From positions 1 to 21,155 of IMG/VR virus record IMGVR_UViG_3300048929_000466: DNA of 21,155 bases; one strand, given 5' to 3'. Source of the DNA: a virus. The notes beneath the pieces are model-generated. The model was not told where the DNA came from, ran no database searches, and saw only the letters and a program-made list of their open reading frames with translations. Of the stretch, positions 5,420 through 13,688 are shown in pieces; position 1 is the stretch's first letter, and the number at the start of each line of letters is the position of its first letter. Position numbers and translations under genes: made by a program.

Positions 5420-6063
5420 TGGCAAAGAAGGCCGCCGCGCCCGGCTGGACCAGGCCACTGCCGCCGGAGAGTTTCACCGACCCGCTGAGCGCTCGCTACG
5501 CGCCGGCACCCGAGGTGCTGAATTGGGCTCGGGCCGAGATCCTCACCGAGGGCGGCCAGCTGCACAATCCCGATCACGCCCACCTGGAGTACTGCGACGT
5601 GCAGTTCCTGTGGGCGCCTGGCAGCTTTAACAAGCAGGGCCGCACAGTGATTGGCCAGTGCGAAGAGCTGCTGTTCCGCTGTGGACCGTGGCAGAAGGGC
5701 CGCCAGCAACAGCAGATGGCCGACTGGTTCGGCATGGTTCCCGATTTCCTGATCACCCTGGATGCCAGCTACTGCCTGACCTGCAGTGACGCGGAGTTCT
5801 GCGCGCTGGTCGAGCACGAGCTGTATCACATCGGCCAGGAGCGCGATCTCTTCGGCGGCCCGGCATTCACCAAGGACGGATTGCCCAAGCTGATGATTCG
5901 CGGGCACGACGTCGAGGAGTTCGTCGGCGTGGTACGCCGCTACGGTGTGGGCCATCCGGACGGCACGCTGGCCCAGCTGGTTGCCGCTGCAAACGCCGCG
6001 CCGGAGGTGGCAAAACTCAACATCGCGAGGGCATGCGGAACCTGTCTACTTAAGGCTGCGTAG
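5419..6063 (+). CDS. Putative phage metallopeptidase (HExxH)
   Basis: A 214-aa protein with a zinc-peptidase motif HELYH at residues 133-137 and a second conserved-looking His at 163 ('RGHDVEEF') as candidate third ligand. This fits the family named putative phage metallopeptidase domain, encoded in many betaproteobacterial prophages beside the terminase genes. The start at 5419 shares one base with the preceding stop; the frame is open upstream, but the earlier codons are shadow sequence of the 81-aa gene. The substrate is unknown; head-protein processing or host-protein cleavage are possibilities only. Four Cys residues lie before the active site (in 'CGPW', 'YCLTC' and 'FCALVEH'). Confidence 0.8.
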   Translation: MAKKAAAPGWTRPLPPESFTDPLSARYAPAPEVLNWARAEILTEGGQLHNPDHAHLEYCDVQFLWAPGSFNKQGRTVIGQCEELLFRCGPWQKGRQQQQMADWFGMVPDFLITLDASYCLTCSDAEFCALVEHELYHIGQERDLFGGPAFTKDGLPKLMIRGHDVEEFVGVVRRYGVGHPDGTLAQLVAAANAAPEVAKLNIARACGTCLLKAA

Positions 6064-6093
6064 GCTTTACGTTGCTTTACAGGAAACTAAAAC

Positions 6094-6552
6094 ATGGCCG
6101 CACTGAGAGACGAGGTGAAGCTGTACATCGTCAATGCGCTGGCCTGTTACGACTCGCCGACGCAGGTCTCGATCGCAGTAAAGGAAGAATTCGGCCTCGA
6201 TGTGCCGCGCCAGCAGGTTTCGCTGTACGACCCGAACACGTATGTGGGTCGAAACCTCAGCGAGAAGTGGCGCACGATATTCAACGAGACTCGCGCCAAG
6301 TTTCGCGAGACCGCTGACGAAATCCCAATCGCGAGCAAGGCCTTCCGGCTGCGCGGTTTAGGCCGCCTCGCGCAGCAGGCGGAGAAGATGCGCAACCTGC
6401 AACTGGTCGCCACGCTCTACGAGCAGGCCGCCAAGGAGGTGGGCGACATATACGTGAACAAGGCCAAGGCCGAGCAAAACGACCAGCCGCCAACGCCGGT
6501 GCAGGTGTTCATCGGCGTGAAGGATGCCAAGCGCCATGACGATCCAGCTTGA
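6094..6552 (+). CDS. terS: Terminase small subunit-like protein (DUF2280)
   Basis: A 152-aa protein matching the DUF2280 family: 'VKLYIVNALACYDSPTQV', then 'VKEEFGLDVPRQQVSLYDP', 'KWRTIFNETRAKFRE' and 'IPIASKAFRLRGLGRL'. The N-terminal half is a helix-turn-helix-like region for DNA recognition, followed by long helices suited to oligomerisation, as in small terminases that recognise the packaging site and regulate the large subunit. It lies directly before TerL, whose start overlaps its 3' end by 17 bases. No clear SD precedes ATG 6094, but this start gives the family N terminus. The small-subunit role is inferred from family and position; confidence in the family is higher than in the biochemical role. 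Confidence 0.82.
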   Translation: MAALRDEVKLYIVNALACYDSPTQVSIAVKEEFGLDVPRQQVSLYDPNTYVGRNLSEKWRTIFNETRAKFRETADEIPIASKAFRLRGLGRLAQQAEKMRNLQLVATLYEQAAKEVGDIYVNKAKAEQNDQPPTPVQVFIGVKDAKRHDDPA

Positions 6553-7819
6553 GCTGAACGTTCCGCAGTCGCAGTTCCTGCTGTTGCCGCACAAATATAA
6601 GGCCTATGTGGCCGGCTTCGGCTCTGGCAAAACGTTCGTTGGTTGCGTGGGCATTTGCATGCACTTCTGGCAGTGGCCTGGCATCAGCCAAGGTTACTTC
6701 GCGCCGACTTACCCGCAGATTCGCGACATCTTCTATCCGACGATGGAGGAGGTGGCCTACGCGATGGGCCTTCGCATCAAAGTGAAGCAGGGCGACCACG
6801 AGGTCGAGGTCTACGAGGGGCGACTTTACCGCGGCACCGTCATCTGCCGGTCGATGGAGAAGCCGGAAACTATCGTCGGCTTCAAGATCGGCCACGCGCT
6901 GATCGACGAGTTGGACGTGATGCCGATGCTGAAGGCCCAGACGGCCTGGCGCAAGATCATCGCGCGGATGCGCTACAAGGTGCCGGGCCTGTTGAACGGG
7001 ATCGACGTGACGACGACGCCGGAGGGCTTCAAGTTCGTCTACCAGCAGTTCGTGAAGGCGGTGCGCGACAAGCCCGAGCTGGCATCGCTGTACGGCTTGA
7101 TCCAGGCCAGCACGTTCGACAACGAGCTGAACCTGCCAGACGACTATATCCCGTCGCTCATGGCCAGCTACCCACCGGCGCTGATCGACGCTTACCTGCG
7201 CGGCAAATTCACCAATCTGACGAGCGGCTCGGTCTACCCTGATTTCGACCGCGTGCAGAACCGCTCGACGGCGATCATCCTGCCCGGCGAGCCGCTGCAG
7301 GTGGGCATGGACTTCAACGTCAACAACATGACGGCCTGCGTGAACGTGGTCCGCGACGGCCTGCCGCTGACTTTGGCTGAACGCGTGAAGGTGCGCGACA
7401 CGCCGGCCATGGCCAAGATCCTGAAGGAAGACTTCAAGGACAAGGGCCACCAGGTCAAGATTTACCCGGATGCCTCTGGCGCCAACACCACCAGCAAGAA
7501 CGCCAGCGAATCCGACCTGTCGATCCTGCGGCAGGCTGGCTTCCAGATCGAGGTCAATCCGGCCAATCCGGCCGTCAAAGATCGGGTCAACGCCTACAAC
7601 GGCATGATCCTGAACGCCGACGGCGAGCGCCGCTGGAAGATCAACACCGACCTGTGCCCGACGACCACCGAGGCGCTGGAGCAGCAGGTCTGGGGCGCGG
7701 ACGGCCAGCCCGATAAGAAGTCAGGCCATGACCACCCGAACGACGCGAACGGCTACTTCATCGTCAAGCGGTACCCAATCGTCAAGCGCTCCGGATCGTC
7801 GGCGCCGCTCAGAATTTAA
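6536..7819 (+). CDS. terL: Phage terminase large subunit
   Basis: A 427-aa packaging motor. The ATPase half has Walker A 'AGFGSGKT' (residues 26-33) and Walker B 'ALIDELD' with D124/E125. The C-terminal half has RNase H-like nuclease motifs: 'GMDFN' at about 258 and 'YPDASG' at about 310. It pumps genomic DNA through the portal into proheads and cuts the concatemer. ATG 6536 is preferred over ATG 6524 because the protein then starts 'MTIQLELNVPQ', typical for these subunits, and the start lies within the end of terS. Full family length, no frameshift. The subtype (terminase_6 / 3-like) is judged from motifs only. Confidence 0.93.
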   Translation: MTIQLELNVPQSQFLLLPHKYKAYVAGFGSGKTFVGCVGICMHFWQWPGISQGYFAPTYPQIRDIFYPTMEEVAYAMGLRIKVKQGDHEVEVYEGRLYRGTVICRSMEKPETIVGFKIGHALIDELDVMPMLKAQTAWRKIIARMRYKVPGLLNGIDVTTTPEGFKFVYQQFVKAVRDKPELASLYGLIQASTFDNELNLPDDYIPSLMASYPPALIDAYLRGKFTNLTSGSVYPDFDRVQNRSTAIILPGEPLQVGMDFNVNNMTACVNVVRDGLPLTLAERVKVRDTPAMAKILKEDFKDKGHQVKIYPDASGANTTSKNASESDLSILRQAGFQIEVNPANPAVKDRVNAYNGMILNADGERRWKINTDLCPTTTEALEQQVWGADGQPDKKSGHDHPNDANGYFIVKRYPIVKRSGSSAPLRI

Positions 7820-7831
7820 AGCAAGGAAGCC

Positions 7832-9280
7832 ATGGCCAAGGTCAACGATATTTCAGCTGCGGTCGCGGCAATGCAGGAAGACTGGGCCAAGATCGATGCG
7901 CTGGTCGGCGGCACGAAGGCGATGCGCGCGGCCGGCGTCAAGTTCTTGCCGAAGTTCCCGGCGGAAGATCAGGAGAGCTACGACTACCGCCTGGCGACGT
8001 CGACGCTGTTCAATGGCCTGGGCCGCACGCTGGAGAACATGGCCGCCAAGCCGTTCGCCGAGGCGATCACGTACACCGACATCGACCCGGCCGCCGAAGA
8101 GTGGCTCGACAACATCGACCTGAGCGGCAACAATCTGACCGTGTTCGCGCACAGCGTGTTCACCGAGGGCATGGCGAAGGGGCTGACCCACATCCTGGTC
8201 GACATGCCGTCCACGGTCGATGCCGAGGGCCGCCAGAAGTACATCACCAAGGCCGATGAGAAGGCCGCCGGCCTGCGCCCGTACATGATTCACGTCAAAC
8301 CCGGCCAGGTGCTGGGCTGGCGCAGCCAGAAGGGCGCGGACGGCGTCGAGCGGTTGACCATGCTGCGCATGATGGAATGCATCGAGGAGGACGACGGCGA
8401 GTTCGGCGTGAAGTCGGTGCCGCAGGTGCGCGTGCTGATACCAGGCGCCTGGGCCACGTACCGCGAGGACAAGCAACGGAAAGGCGAATGGGCGCTTTTC
8501 GAGGAAGGCTCGACCTCGATCGACTTCATCCCGCTGGTCACGTTCTACACGAAGCGGACCGGGTTTATGACCGCCGTTCCGCCGCTGCTGGACCTGGCCG
8601 ACTTGAACATCAAGCACTGGCAGTCGTCGAGCGACCAGGACAGCATACTGCACACCGCGCGCGTGCCGATCCTGGCGATCACCGGCCTGACTGACGACGA
8701 CAAGGTCGAGATCGGCGCGAAGTCGTTCCTGCGGCTGCCGATGGGCGCCGAGGCGAAGTACGTTGAGCACACCGGTGCGGCCATCGATGCTGGCCGCGTG
8801 TCCCTGCAGGATCTGGAAAACCAGATGCGCGCCATGGGCGCCGAACTGTTGGTCGAGACGCAAGTAGCCAGCACCGCGACGCAGAACAACATCGAGGACG
8901 GCGAGGCCAAGTGCCAGCTGTCGCGGATGGTGCAGTCGGAAGAGGACACGCTCGACAACGCGCTGGAGATGATGCACCGCTGGATGAATCTGGAATACAA
9001 GGGCGCGGTCGACATTTACGACGACTTCTCGTCCGACGCGATTCTGGCCACAGCCGGGCCGTTCGTGCTGGCGCTGATCCAGTTGGTGAACAACGGCCTG
9101 CTGGACAAGGAATCCGCCTTTGAGGAGATGCAGCGCTACGGCATCATCAATCCCGACAAGGTGTGGCAGGACGTCCAGGCGAAGCTGGAGCTGGAAGGGC
9201 CGACGTTCGATGTGCCGATGCCTGGTACTCAGCCACCGGCACCAGCGCCAGCGCCGATGCCAGCGCCTGCTGCTGAATAA
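7832..9280 (+). CDS. Phage portal protein (DUF4055 type)
   Basis: A 482-aa protein with AAGGAAG upstream, directly after terL. Recognised as a DUF4055-type portal from its opening ('RAAGVKFLPKFPAEDQESYDYR', then 'TLFNGLGRTLENMAAKPF') and its central 'VTFYTKRTGFMTAVPPLLDLADLNIKHWQSSSDQ' region. Portals form the dodecameric ring at one head vertex through which DNA enters and leaves. The last ~20 residues are an Ala/Pro repeat tail ('PAPAPAPMPAPAAE'), a low-complexity end that varies among relatives. Its stop and the next start share TAATG. Confidence 0.88.
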   Translation: MAKVNDISAAVAAMQEDWAKIDALVGGTKAMRAAGVKFLPKFPAEDQESYDYRLATSTLFNGLGRTLENMAAKPFAEAITYTDIDPAAEEWLDNIDLSGNNLTVFAHSVFTEGMAKGLTHILVDMPSTVDAEGRQKYITKADEKAAGLRPYMIHVKPGQVLGWRSQKGADGVERLTMLRMMECIEEDDGEFGVKSVPQVRVLIPGAWATYREDKQRKGEWALFEEGSTSIDFIPLVTFYTKRTGFMTAVPPLLDLADLNIKHWQSSSDQDSILHTARVPILAITGLTDDDKVEIGAKSFLRLPMGAEAKYVEHTGAAIDAGRVSLQDLENQMRAMGAELLVETQVASTATQNNIEDGEAKCQLSRMVQSEEDTLDNALEMMHRWMNLEYKGAVDIYDDFSSDAILATAGPFVLALIQLVNNGLLDKESAFEEMQRYGIINPDKVWQDVQAKLELEGPTFDVPMPGTQPPAPAPAPMPAPAAE

Positions 9281-10452
9281 TGAGCGCCCTTGAACAGTGG
9301 CTGCTTGAGGTATTGCTCGGCAACGGCATCAAGATGCTGCGCGCCGAGGCGGAGGTCAAGGCCAAGGTACTCGCACTGCTGGTGCTGATGCAGAAGGATC
9401 TGGTCGGCGTGCTGGCCAACGCCGGCGAGCTGTCGGTGATGGGCAAGCAGGCCAAGGCCGCGCTGCTGCGCGAGTCGAACGACCTGATCGCCAGCTACTA
9501 CGGTAAAGCGCTGGTGCAGCTGGATCTGTTCGGCGTGGCCGAGGTCGAGGCGCTTGGCGTGCGCAAGGCGCTGGCGACTGTGATCGAGCGCGCGGCGCCC
9601 GGCCACATCAGCGCCGAGGTGCGCCTGGGCCTGAGTATCCCGTCGGAGGGCTACCTGAAGAAGCTGGTCAGTGACGTGCTGATCCAGGGATCGCCAGCGA
9701 AGAGTTGGTGGCTGCGCCAGCAGCAGGACACGCAGTTCAAGGTGGCGACCCAGATCCGGATCGGCGCCGCGCAGGGCGAGACGAATGCGCAGATCATCAA
9801 GCGCATCGTCGGCCAAGAGGCAACTATCATCGCAGCGCCTGCCGCTGATCCGAAGGTACCGGCGCTGTTTCGTGCGCCGACTCCAGCGCCACCTACGATT
9901 CAACCGGGCATCCCGGGCGTGATGCCGCTGGCGAAGAAGAACGCCGCCGCCATCGTGCAGACCAGCGTGGCAACCGTCTCCGCCGCCGCGCGCCGCGCCA
10001 CGCTGCAACTGAACAAGGATGTGACCAACGGCTTCATGCAAGTCAGCACTCTGGACAGCCACACCAGCCTAACGTGCATCGCCTACAGCGGCGCGTGCTG
10101 GAACTGGGAATACGAGCCGATCAACGGCAATGACCTGCCATGGAACGGCGGCGTGCCGCGCCACTGGAACTGCCGCAGCGCCGAGATTGCTCTGATGAAG
10201 ACGCTGCGCGAGATGGGCATCGACATGGACGAGCCAGAGCCTGGCCAGCGCGCCTCGGCCGCCGGCCCGATCAGTGCGAAGTCCACCTTCGCCGACTTCC
10301 TCAAGATGATGGGGCCGGCCTACCAGGACGAATCACTGGGCAAAGGTAGGGCGGAGCTGTTCCGTGCCGGTAAGCTGACGCCGCGCGAACTGGTCGACAT
10401 GTCCGGCCGGCCGCTGAAGCTGTCGCAGCTCAAGGAGGAGTACGCGAACTGA
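9280..10452 (+). CDS. Phage head morphogenesis protein (SPP1 gp7 / Mu gpF-like)
   Basis: A 390-aa protein coupled to the portal gene by a one-base overlap. Helical N-terminal half, then a Pro-rich linker around residues 195-215 ('APTPAPPTIQPGIPG'), then the cysteine-containing module of gp7/gpF-like minor head proteins: T-C266-x6-C273 followed by 'PRHWNCRS' with H295 and C298. In SPP1 and Mu these proteins bind the portal and are packaged in small numbers inside the head, influencing DNA ejection. The tail after residue 315 ('FADFLKMMGPAYQDESLGKGRAELFRAG') is also typical. Intact. Confidence 0.85.
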   Translation: MSALEQWLLEVLLGNGIKMLRAEAEVKAKVLALLVLMQKDLVGVLANAGELSVMGKQAKAALLRESNDLIASYYGKALVQLDLFGVAEVEALGVRKALATVIERAAPGHISAEVRLGLSIPSEGYLKKLVSDVLIQGSPAKSWWLRQQQDTQFKVATQIRIGAAQGETNAQIIKRIVGQEATIIAAPAADPKVPALFRAPTPAPPTIQPGIPGVMPLAKKNAAAIVQTSVATVSAAARRATLQLNKDVTNGFMQVSTLDSHTSLTCIAYSGACWNWEYEPINGNDLPWNGGVPRHWNCRSAEIALMKTLREMGIDMDEPEPGQRASAAGPISAKSTFADFLKMMGPAYQDESLGKGRAELFRAGKLTPRELVDMSGRPLKLSQLKEEYAN

Positions 10453-10467
10453 TGTAGAATCTGGCGC

Positions 10468-10698
10468 ATGACCTTCGATGCCAAATCACTGTTGACCGCG
10501 CCGCTGCCGCCTGACCTGACGGTGAATGGACTCGTGGCCATCCTCAATCAGGTTCAGGATATGGGCATGGGCGGCTCCGGCGTCAAACTTCCCGGTGGCG
10601 CGCCGATCCGTAAGATCAACCTGGTGGCGCATGGCGAACAGGCCGCGCACTTCGTTCTAACCGACGGAGGGGCGCCATGCCCCAGGCGCGCAAGCTGA
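10468..10698 (+). CDS. Small hypothetical phage protein (76 aa)
   Basis: Begins 'MTFDAKSLLTAPLPPDLTVNGLVAILNQV', followed by a Gly-rich stretch and 'INLVAHGEQAAHFVLTDGG'. It looks like a real phage protein, but I cannot name the family. There is no SD before ATG 10468; instead TAGAAT (5 of 6 to the -10 consensus) lies seven bases upstream, so leaderless translation is conceivable though unsupported by a -35. Its 3' end overlaps the next tiny gene by 22 bases. GC-rich codon use matches the structural genes. Confidence 0.55.
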   Translation: MTFDAKSLLTAPLPPDLTVNGLVAILNQVQDMGMGGSGVKLPGGAPIRKINLVAHGEQAAHFVLTDGGAPCPRRAS

Positions 10699-10766
10699 AG
10701 GGCAGTACGCGGCAGATTATCTGCGTATGCTGCCTGCTTAAGGGAAAGCGGGTGGTTGCCGCGTAG
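10677..10766 (+). CDS. 29-aa basic CxCC micro-protein
   Basis: ATG 10677 is preceded by a near-perfect SD (GGAGG, six bases upstream) placed inside the end of the previous gene, a typical overlapping phage arrangement. The 29 residues are strongly basic, with a 'CVCC' cluster flanked by 'RQII' and 'LLKGKRVV'. A Cys cluster with basic flanks could bind metal and RNA, as in the Mu Com-type small zinc proteins, but only one Cys cluster is present and similarity to Com is not established. It ends just before the minus-strand accessory gene. Confidence 0.5.
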   Translation: MPQARKLKGSTRQIICVCCLLKGKRVVAA

Positions 10767-10777
10767 TTGTTTCGGGC

Positions 10778-11059
10778 CTAGTCGTCGTTCTTGGGTGGGT
10801 TAAATTGCAGCTCTTCGGCTCGCTGGGCTGCCTCATCCTGCTCCTGTGTAAAGTTGGTTCTGCTGTCGTCAACGAGGACCTTGGCCGCTTCAGCTAAGGC
10901 GCTCATGATTGCGTTGCGCGCTTCTGGGGCATATAGAGCCGCTAAGACGTCAATTATTATTTCGGACTTTTCGTTCATCTCATAGCTACCGTCTTCCTCA
11001 TCCAAATCCATGAGGTTGGCCGCGCGAGTGATCGCTGTCTCGAAATCGCATGCTTGCAT
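10778..11059 (-). CDS. Hypothetical acidic protein (93 aa), opposite-strand accessory gene
   Basis: ATG 11059 is chosen because AAGGAAC sits four bases upstream; an ATG five codons earlier (11074) would put the SD inside the gene. The product is acidic and mostly helical ('MDLDEEDGSYEMNEKSEIIIDVLAALYAPEARNAIMSALAEAAKVL') and ends in a polar 'EELQFNPPKNDD' tail. No HTH, signal peptide or membrane span. Codon use is less GC-rich than its neighbours and it is transcribed against the late genes, so it is likely a lysogenic cargo gene. A dyad (11080-11102) lies in its upstream region. Function unknown. Confidence 0.6.
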   Translation of the reverse strand: MQACDFETAITRAANLMDLDEEDGSYEMNEKSEIIIDVLAALYAPEARNAIMSALAEAAKVLVDDSRTNFTQEQDEAAQRAEELQFNPPKNDD

Positions 11060-11079
11060 AAAAGTTCCTTTCATATTTC

Positions 11080-11102
11080 GTTAGTGAAACGAGGATACTA
11101 AC
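11080..11102 (-). promoter_or_regulatory. Small dyad upstream of the 93-aa gene
   Basis: GTTAGT (11080-11085) and ACTAAC (11097-11102) form a 6-bp inverted repeat with an 11-base spacer, about 20 bases before the preferred start. The minus-strand sequence across the right arm contains TAGTAT, a possible -10. It may be an operator, but chance is possible for arms this short. Confidence 0.25.
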
Positions 11103-11193
11103 AAATTGCGACGCATGAGATTGGATTGTTTTGCAGTTAAGCATTAATCTAGATTTATGAGAAGGCCACATGAAGTGGCATCGTCGACTTACG

Positions 11194-11223
11194 AGCCGCC
11201 CGGGCAACCTGGCGGCTTTTTTT
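11194..11223 (+). terminator. Intrinsic terminator, first of a tandem pair
   Basis: Seven-pair stem AGCCGCC (11194-11200) / GGCGGCT (11211-11217) with a ten-base loop and a seven-T tract. It lies between the accessory gene region and the scaffold gene. Confidence 0.8.
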
Positions 11224-11242
11224 ACGCCCACAGATTTACCAC

Positions 11243-11265
11243 ACCGCCCTCGAGGCGGTTTTTTT
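11243..11265 (+). terminator. Intrinsic terminator, second of a tandem pair
   Basis: Stem ACCGCC (11243-11248) / GGCGGT (11254-11259), loop CTCGA, followed by seven T residues. It starts only 20 bases after the first terminator ends, and about 75 bases before the scaffold gene. Confidence 0.8.
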
Positions 11266-11338
11266 ATGCCGCAAGCGGACGCGACGCGGTGCACGGCCGG
11301 AAGGCCATCGATAGGGCGGATGCCCGGAAAGTCAGACC

Positions 11339-12148
11339 ATGCCATACAAATTCAATGCCGACGGCACCATTGCGATGGACGCCGAAAAGAAGCTGCCGAT
11401 CTTCATCCACCCGAACGGCACGGAGGCGCCATTTGACGCCGACAGCACGCTGGGAACCATCACCAAGCTGAACGGCGAGGCGAAGGGCCACCGCGAGCGC
11501 GCCGAGGCCGCCGAAACCAAGCTGAAGACCTTCGATGGCATCGAAGACGGCGTGGCCGCGCTGGCCGCCCTGAACACCGTAAAGAGCCTGAGCGTCGGCG
11601 ACCTGAAGACTGCTGCCCAGGTCAAGGAAATCCAGGACGCGGCAGCAAAGACCGCTCAAGAGCAGGTCGCTGCCCAAGCCAAGGCAAACGCGACCCAAAT
11701 TCAAGAGCTGAGCGCGCAGCTGGAAAAGCGCACCAACGAACTGAACACCCACATGATCGGCGGCGGCTTCGCCAGCTCGAAGCTATTCACCGATGACAAG
11801 CATCCGGCGCGTCTGCAAATCCATCCTGAGATGGCAAAGGCATATTTCGGTGCCAACTTCAAGGTCGAAGACGGCAAGATGGTCCCTTACGACGCTGCTG
11901 GTAACAAGATCTTTTCGCCGACCCGCCCCGGCGAGATCGCAGACTTTGACGAGGGCCTGACCCACCTGGTGCAAGCCTGCCCATTCAAGGACCAGATCCT
12001 GAAAGCCAGCGGCGCTTCCGGTGGCGGCGCCCAAGGCGGCAAGGGCGGCGCCGGTGCGGCGAAACAAGTCACGCGCGCTCAGTACGAAGCCGCCGATCCA
12101 TCCGCGCGCCCAGGCCTGCTGGCCGGCGGCGCCGTACTGGTCGACTGA
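11339..12148 (+). CDS. Phage scaffold protein (DUF6651-like)
   Basis: A 269-aa protein immediately before the capsid gene. It has a short conserved N-terminal part, a long Ala/Glu/Lys/Gln-rich helical coiled-coil region (about residues 40-135), then a folded segment 'FTDDKHPARLQIHPEMAKAYFG', 'FKVEDGKMVPYD', and a Gly/Ala-rich linker before a C-terminal stretch. This composition and order fit the DUF6651 family, which I assign as scaffold from position and coiled-coil character. Scaffolds direct capsid-protein assembly into proheads and are then expelled or degraded. Tandem terminators precede it and another follows. The SD is weak (GGA about 11 bases upstream). Confidence 0.75.
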   Translation: MPYKFNADGTIAMDAEKKLPIFIHPNGTEAPFDADSTLGTITKLNGEAKGHRERAEAAETKLKTFDGIEDGVAALAALNTVKSLSVGDLKTAAQVKEIQDAAAKTAQEQVAAQAKANATQIQELSAQLEKRTNELNTHMIGGGFASSKLFTDDKHPARLQIHPEMAKAYFGANFKVEDGKMVPYDAAGNKIFSPTRPGEIADFDEGLTHLVQACPFKDQILKASGASGGGAQGGKGGAGAAKQVTRAQYEAADPSARPGLLAGGAVLVD

Positions 12149-12168
12149 TTCACCATTCTGCTTCACCG

Positions 12169-12196
12169 AAGGCCTGCGACTGAGCAAGCCTTTTTT
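12169..12196 (+). terminator. Intrinsic terminator between scaffold and capsid genes
   Basis: Stem AAGGC / GCCTT (12169-12173 and 12188-12192), extended by TGC/GCA after one mismatch, six-base loop, then six T residues. It lies about 115 bases upstream of the capsid start. The stem is moderate. Confidence 0.65.
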
Positions 12197-12310
12197 GTAT
12201 CCGCAGCACCCGCAACACATAGCCAACGCCTGGATGGGGGTTGGTGCTTTGGGCTGGATGGCCTGTCTGCTTCGCAAATTCCAAACCACCAACTTCCAAA
12301 AGGCTACACC

Positions 12311-13675
12311 ATGAAGAAAACCATGCTGTCGGTCATGGCGCTGTGCGCTCTGGCCTTCTCCTCGGCCGCTCACGCGGTCACCGCCTTCGGTCACAAGGCC
12401 TGCGATGTTGTCGCGGCTGTGCCGGCGAAGGCTGAATTCTGTGCGCGCGTTGCGGCGGAAATCGGTTACCGCTACCTGTGGAACTACTCGGCAAGAACCG
12501 GCATCATGCTGGGCGCCAACAACCTGACCGGCCTGATCACCTCGATCTATAACGCGATGGACGTCGTGTCCCGCGAGCAGGTCGGTATGATCCCTGCAGT
12601 CACCGCGGACATGACGTTCGCCCGCGCCGCAGTGGGCCAGACCGTTACGTCGCCAGTCGCGCCAGCTGCGACCGCGACCGACATCACGCCCGCCGTGACG
12701 CCGCCTAATGATGGCGATCAGAACATCGGCAACAAGTCGGTGACGCTGACCAAGGCCCGCCGCGTGCCGATCCGCTGGAATGGTGAAGAAAAGCTGGCAC
12801 TGGACAACAACGGCGCCAGCTACAATATCATCCTGCGCGATCAGATCGCCCAAGGCATGCGCACGCTGTGCAATGAAGTCGAGAGCGACCTGGCTGCGCT
12901 GCACGTCAAGGCCTCCCGCGCCTATGGCACCCCAGGCACTGCGCCATTCGGTACGGCTGCCGACCTGAGCGACACCGCCGGCGCACTGCGCATCCTGGAA
13001 GACAACGGCGCCCAAGGCCTGGACTTCCAGCTGGTCCTGGGCAGCGCCGCGATGCAGAACATGCGCGGCAAACAGTCGGGCCTGTTCAAAGTCAATGAGG
13101 CAGGCCGTGAAGACATGCTGCGCAACGGCATCACCGATCGCCTGCAGAACTTCGCGCTGCGCCAGTCGGGCCAGATCAAGCGCCCGGCGGCCGGTACTGC
13201 TGCCGGCGCGACCACCAACGCGGCCGGCTATCCTGTTGGTGCCACCGTCATCACTCTGGCCGCTGCGGGCACTGGCTCCCAGCTGGCCGGCGACGTGATC
13301 CAGTTTGCTGGCGATACCAACAAGTATGTGGTGTCGAGCGGCGATGCGAGCTCGGCTGACGGCGGCACGATTACGCTGGCGGCTCCGGGTCTGCAACAGG
13401 CGATTCCAGCAGCCGCGACCGCGATCACGGTGGTTGCTGCGGGCTACCGCAATATGTTCTTCGCCCGCTCGGCCATTGTGCTGGCGACCCGCGTGCCAGC
13501 ACTGCCGGCACAGGGTGATTCGGCTGTCGATCGCACCATCGTGACCGACCCGATCTCGGGCCTGTCGTTCGAGATCAGCATGTACATGCAGTACCGTCAG
13601 GTGCAGCTGGAGATCGCGCTGGTCTGGGGCGTGGGTTCGGCCAAGGATGAGCACATCGGCATCCTGCTGGGCTAA
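12311..13675 (+). CDS. P22-type major capsid protein with an unusual signal-peptide-like N-terminal extension
   Basis: The 454-aa frame contains a complete P22 coat-family capsid protein from about residue 66 ('LTGLITSIYNAMDVVSREQ', 'TVTSPVAPAATATDITPAVT', 'VPIRWNGEE', then 'FEISMYMQYRQVQLEIALVWGV' at the end). A beta-rich insertion at about 300-375 occupies the place of the P22 I-domain. Relatives normally begin near M66 (ATG 12506). Here 65 extra in-frame codons precede it, starting like a Sec signal peptide (basic start, hydrophobic core, AHA at 20-22), then 43 residues with C31 and C44. Codon use in the extension is normal. AAAAGG lies eight bases before ATG 12311, while ATG 12506 has no good SD. 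The true start is therefore uncertain; both are possible. Confidence 0.85.
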   Translation: MKKTMLSVMALCALAFSSAAHAVTAFGHKACDVVAAVPAKAEFCARVAAEIGYRYLWNYSARTGIMLGANNLTGLITSIYNAMDVVSREQVGMIPAVTADMTFARAAVGQTVTSPVAPAATATDITPAVTPPNDGDQNIGNKSVTLTKARRVPIRWNGEEKLALDNNGASYNIILRDQIAQGMRTLCNEVESDLAALHVKASRAYGTPGTAPFGTAADLSDTAGALRILEDNGAQGLDFQLVLGSAAMQNMRGKQSGLFKVNEAGREDMLRNGITDRLQNFALRQSGQIKRPAAGTAAGATTNAAGYPVGATVITLAAAGTGSQLAGDVIQFAGDTNKYVVSSGDASSADGGTITLAAPGLQQAIPAAATAITVVAAGYRNMFFARSAIVLATRVPALPAQGDSAVDRTIVTDPISGLSFEISMYMQYRQVQLEIALVWGVGSAKDEHIGILLG

Positions 13676-13688
13676 TCCATCAACGCTA

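Noticed and set aside
6509-7450. 313-codon open frame on the minus strand
   Set aside because: Antisense to terL, whose Walker and nuclease motifs are unambiguous.
7853-8977. 374-codon open frame on the minus strand
   Set aside because: Antisense shadow of the portal gene; Arg/His/Gln-rich, no motif.
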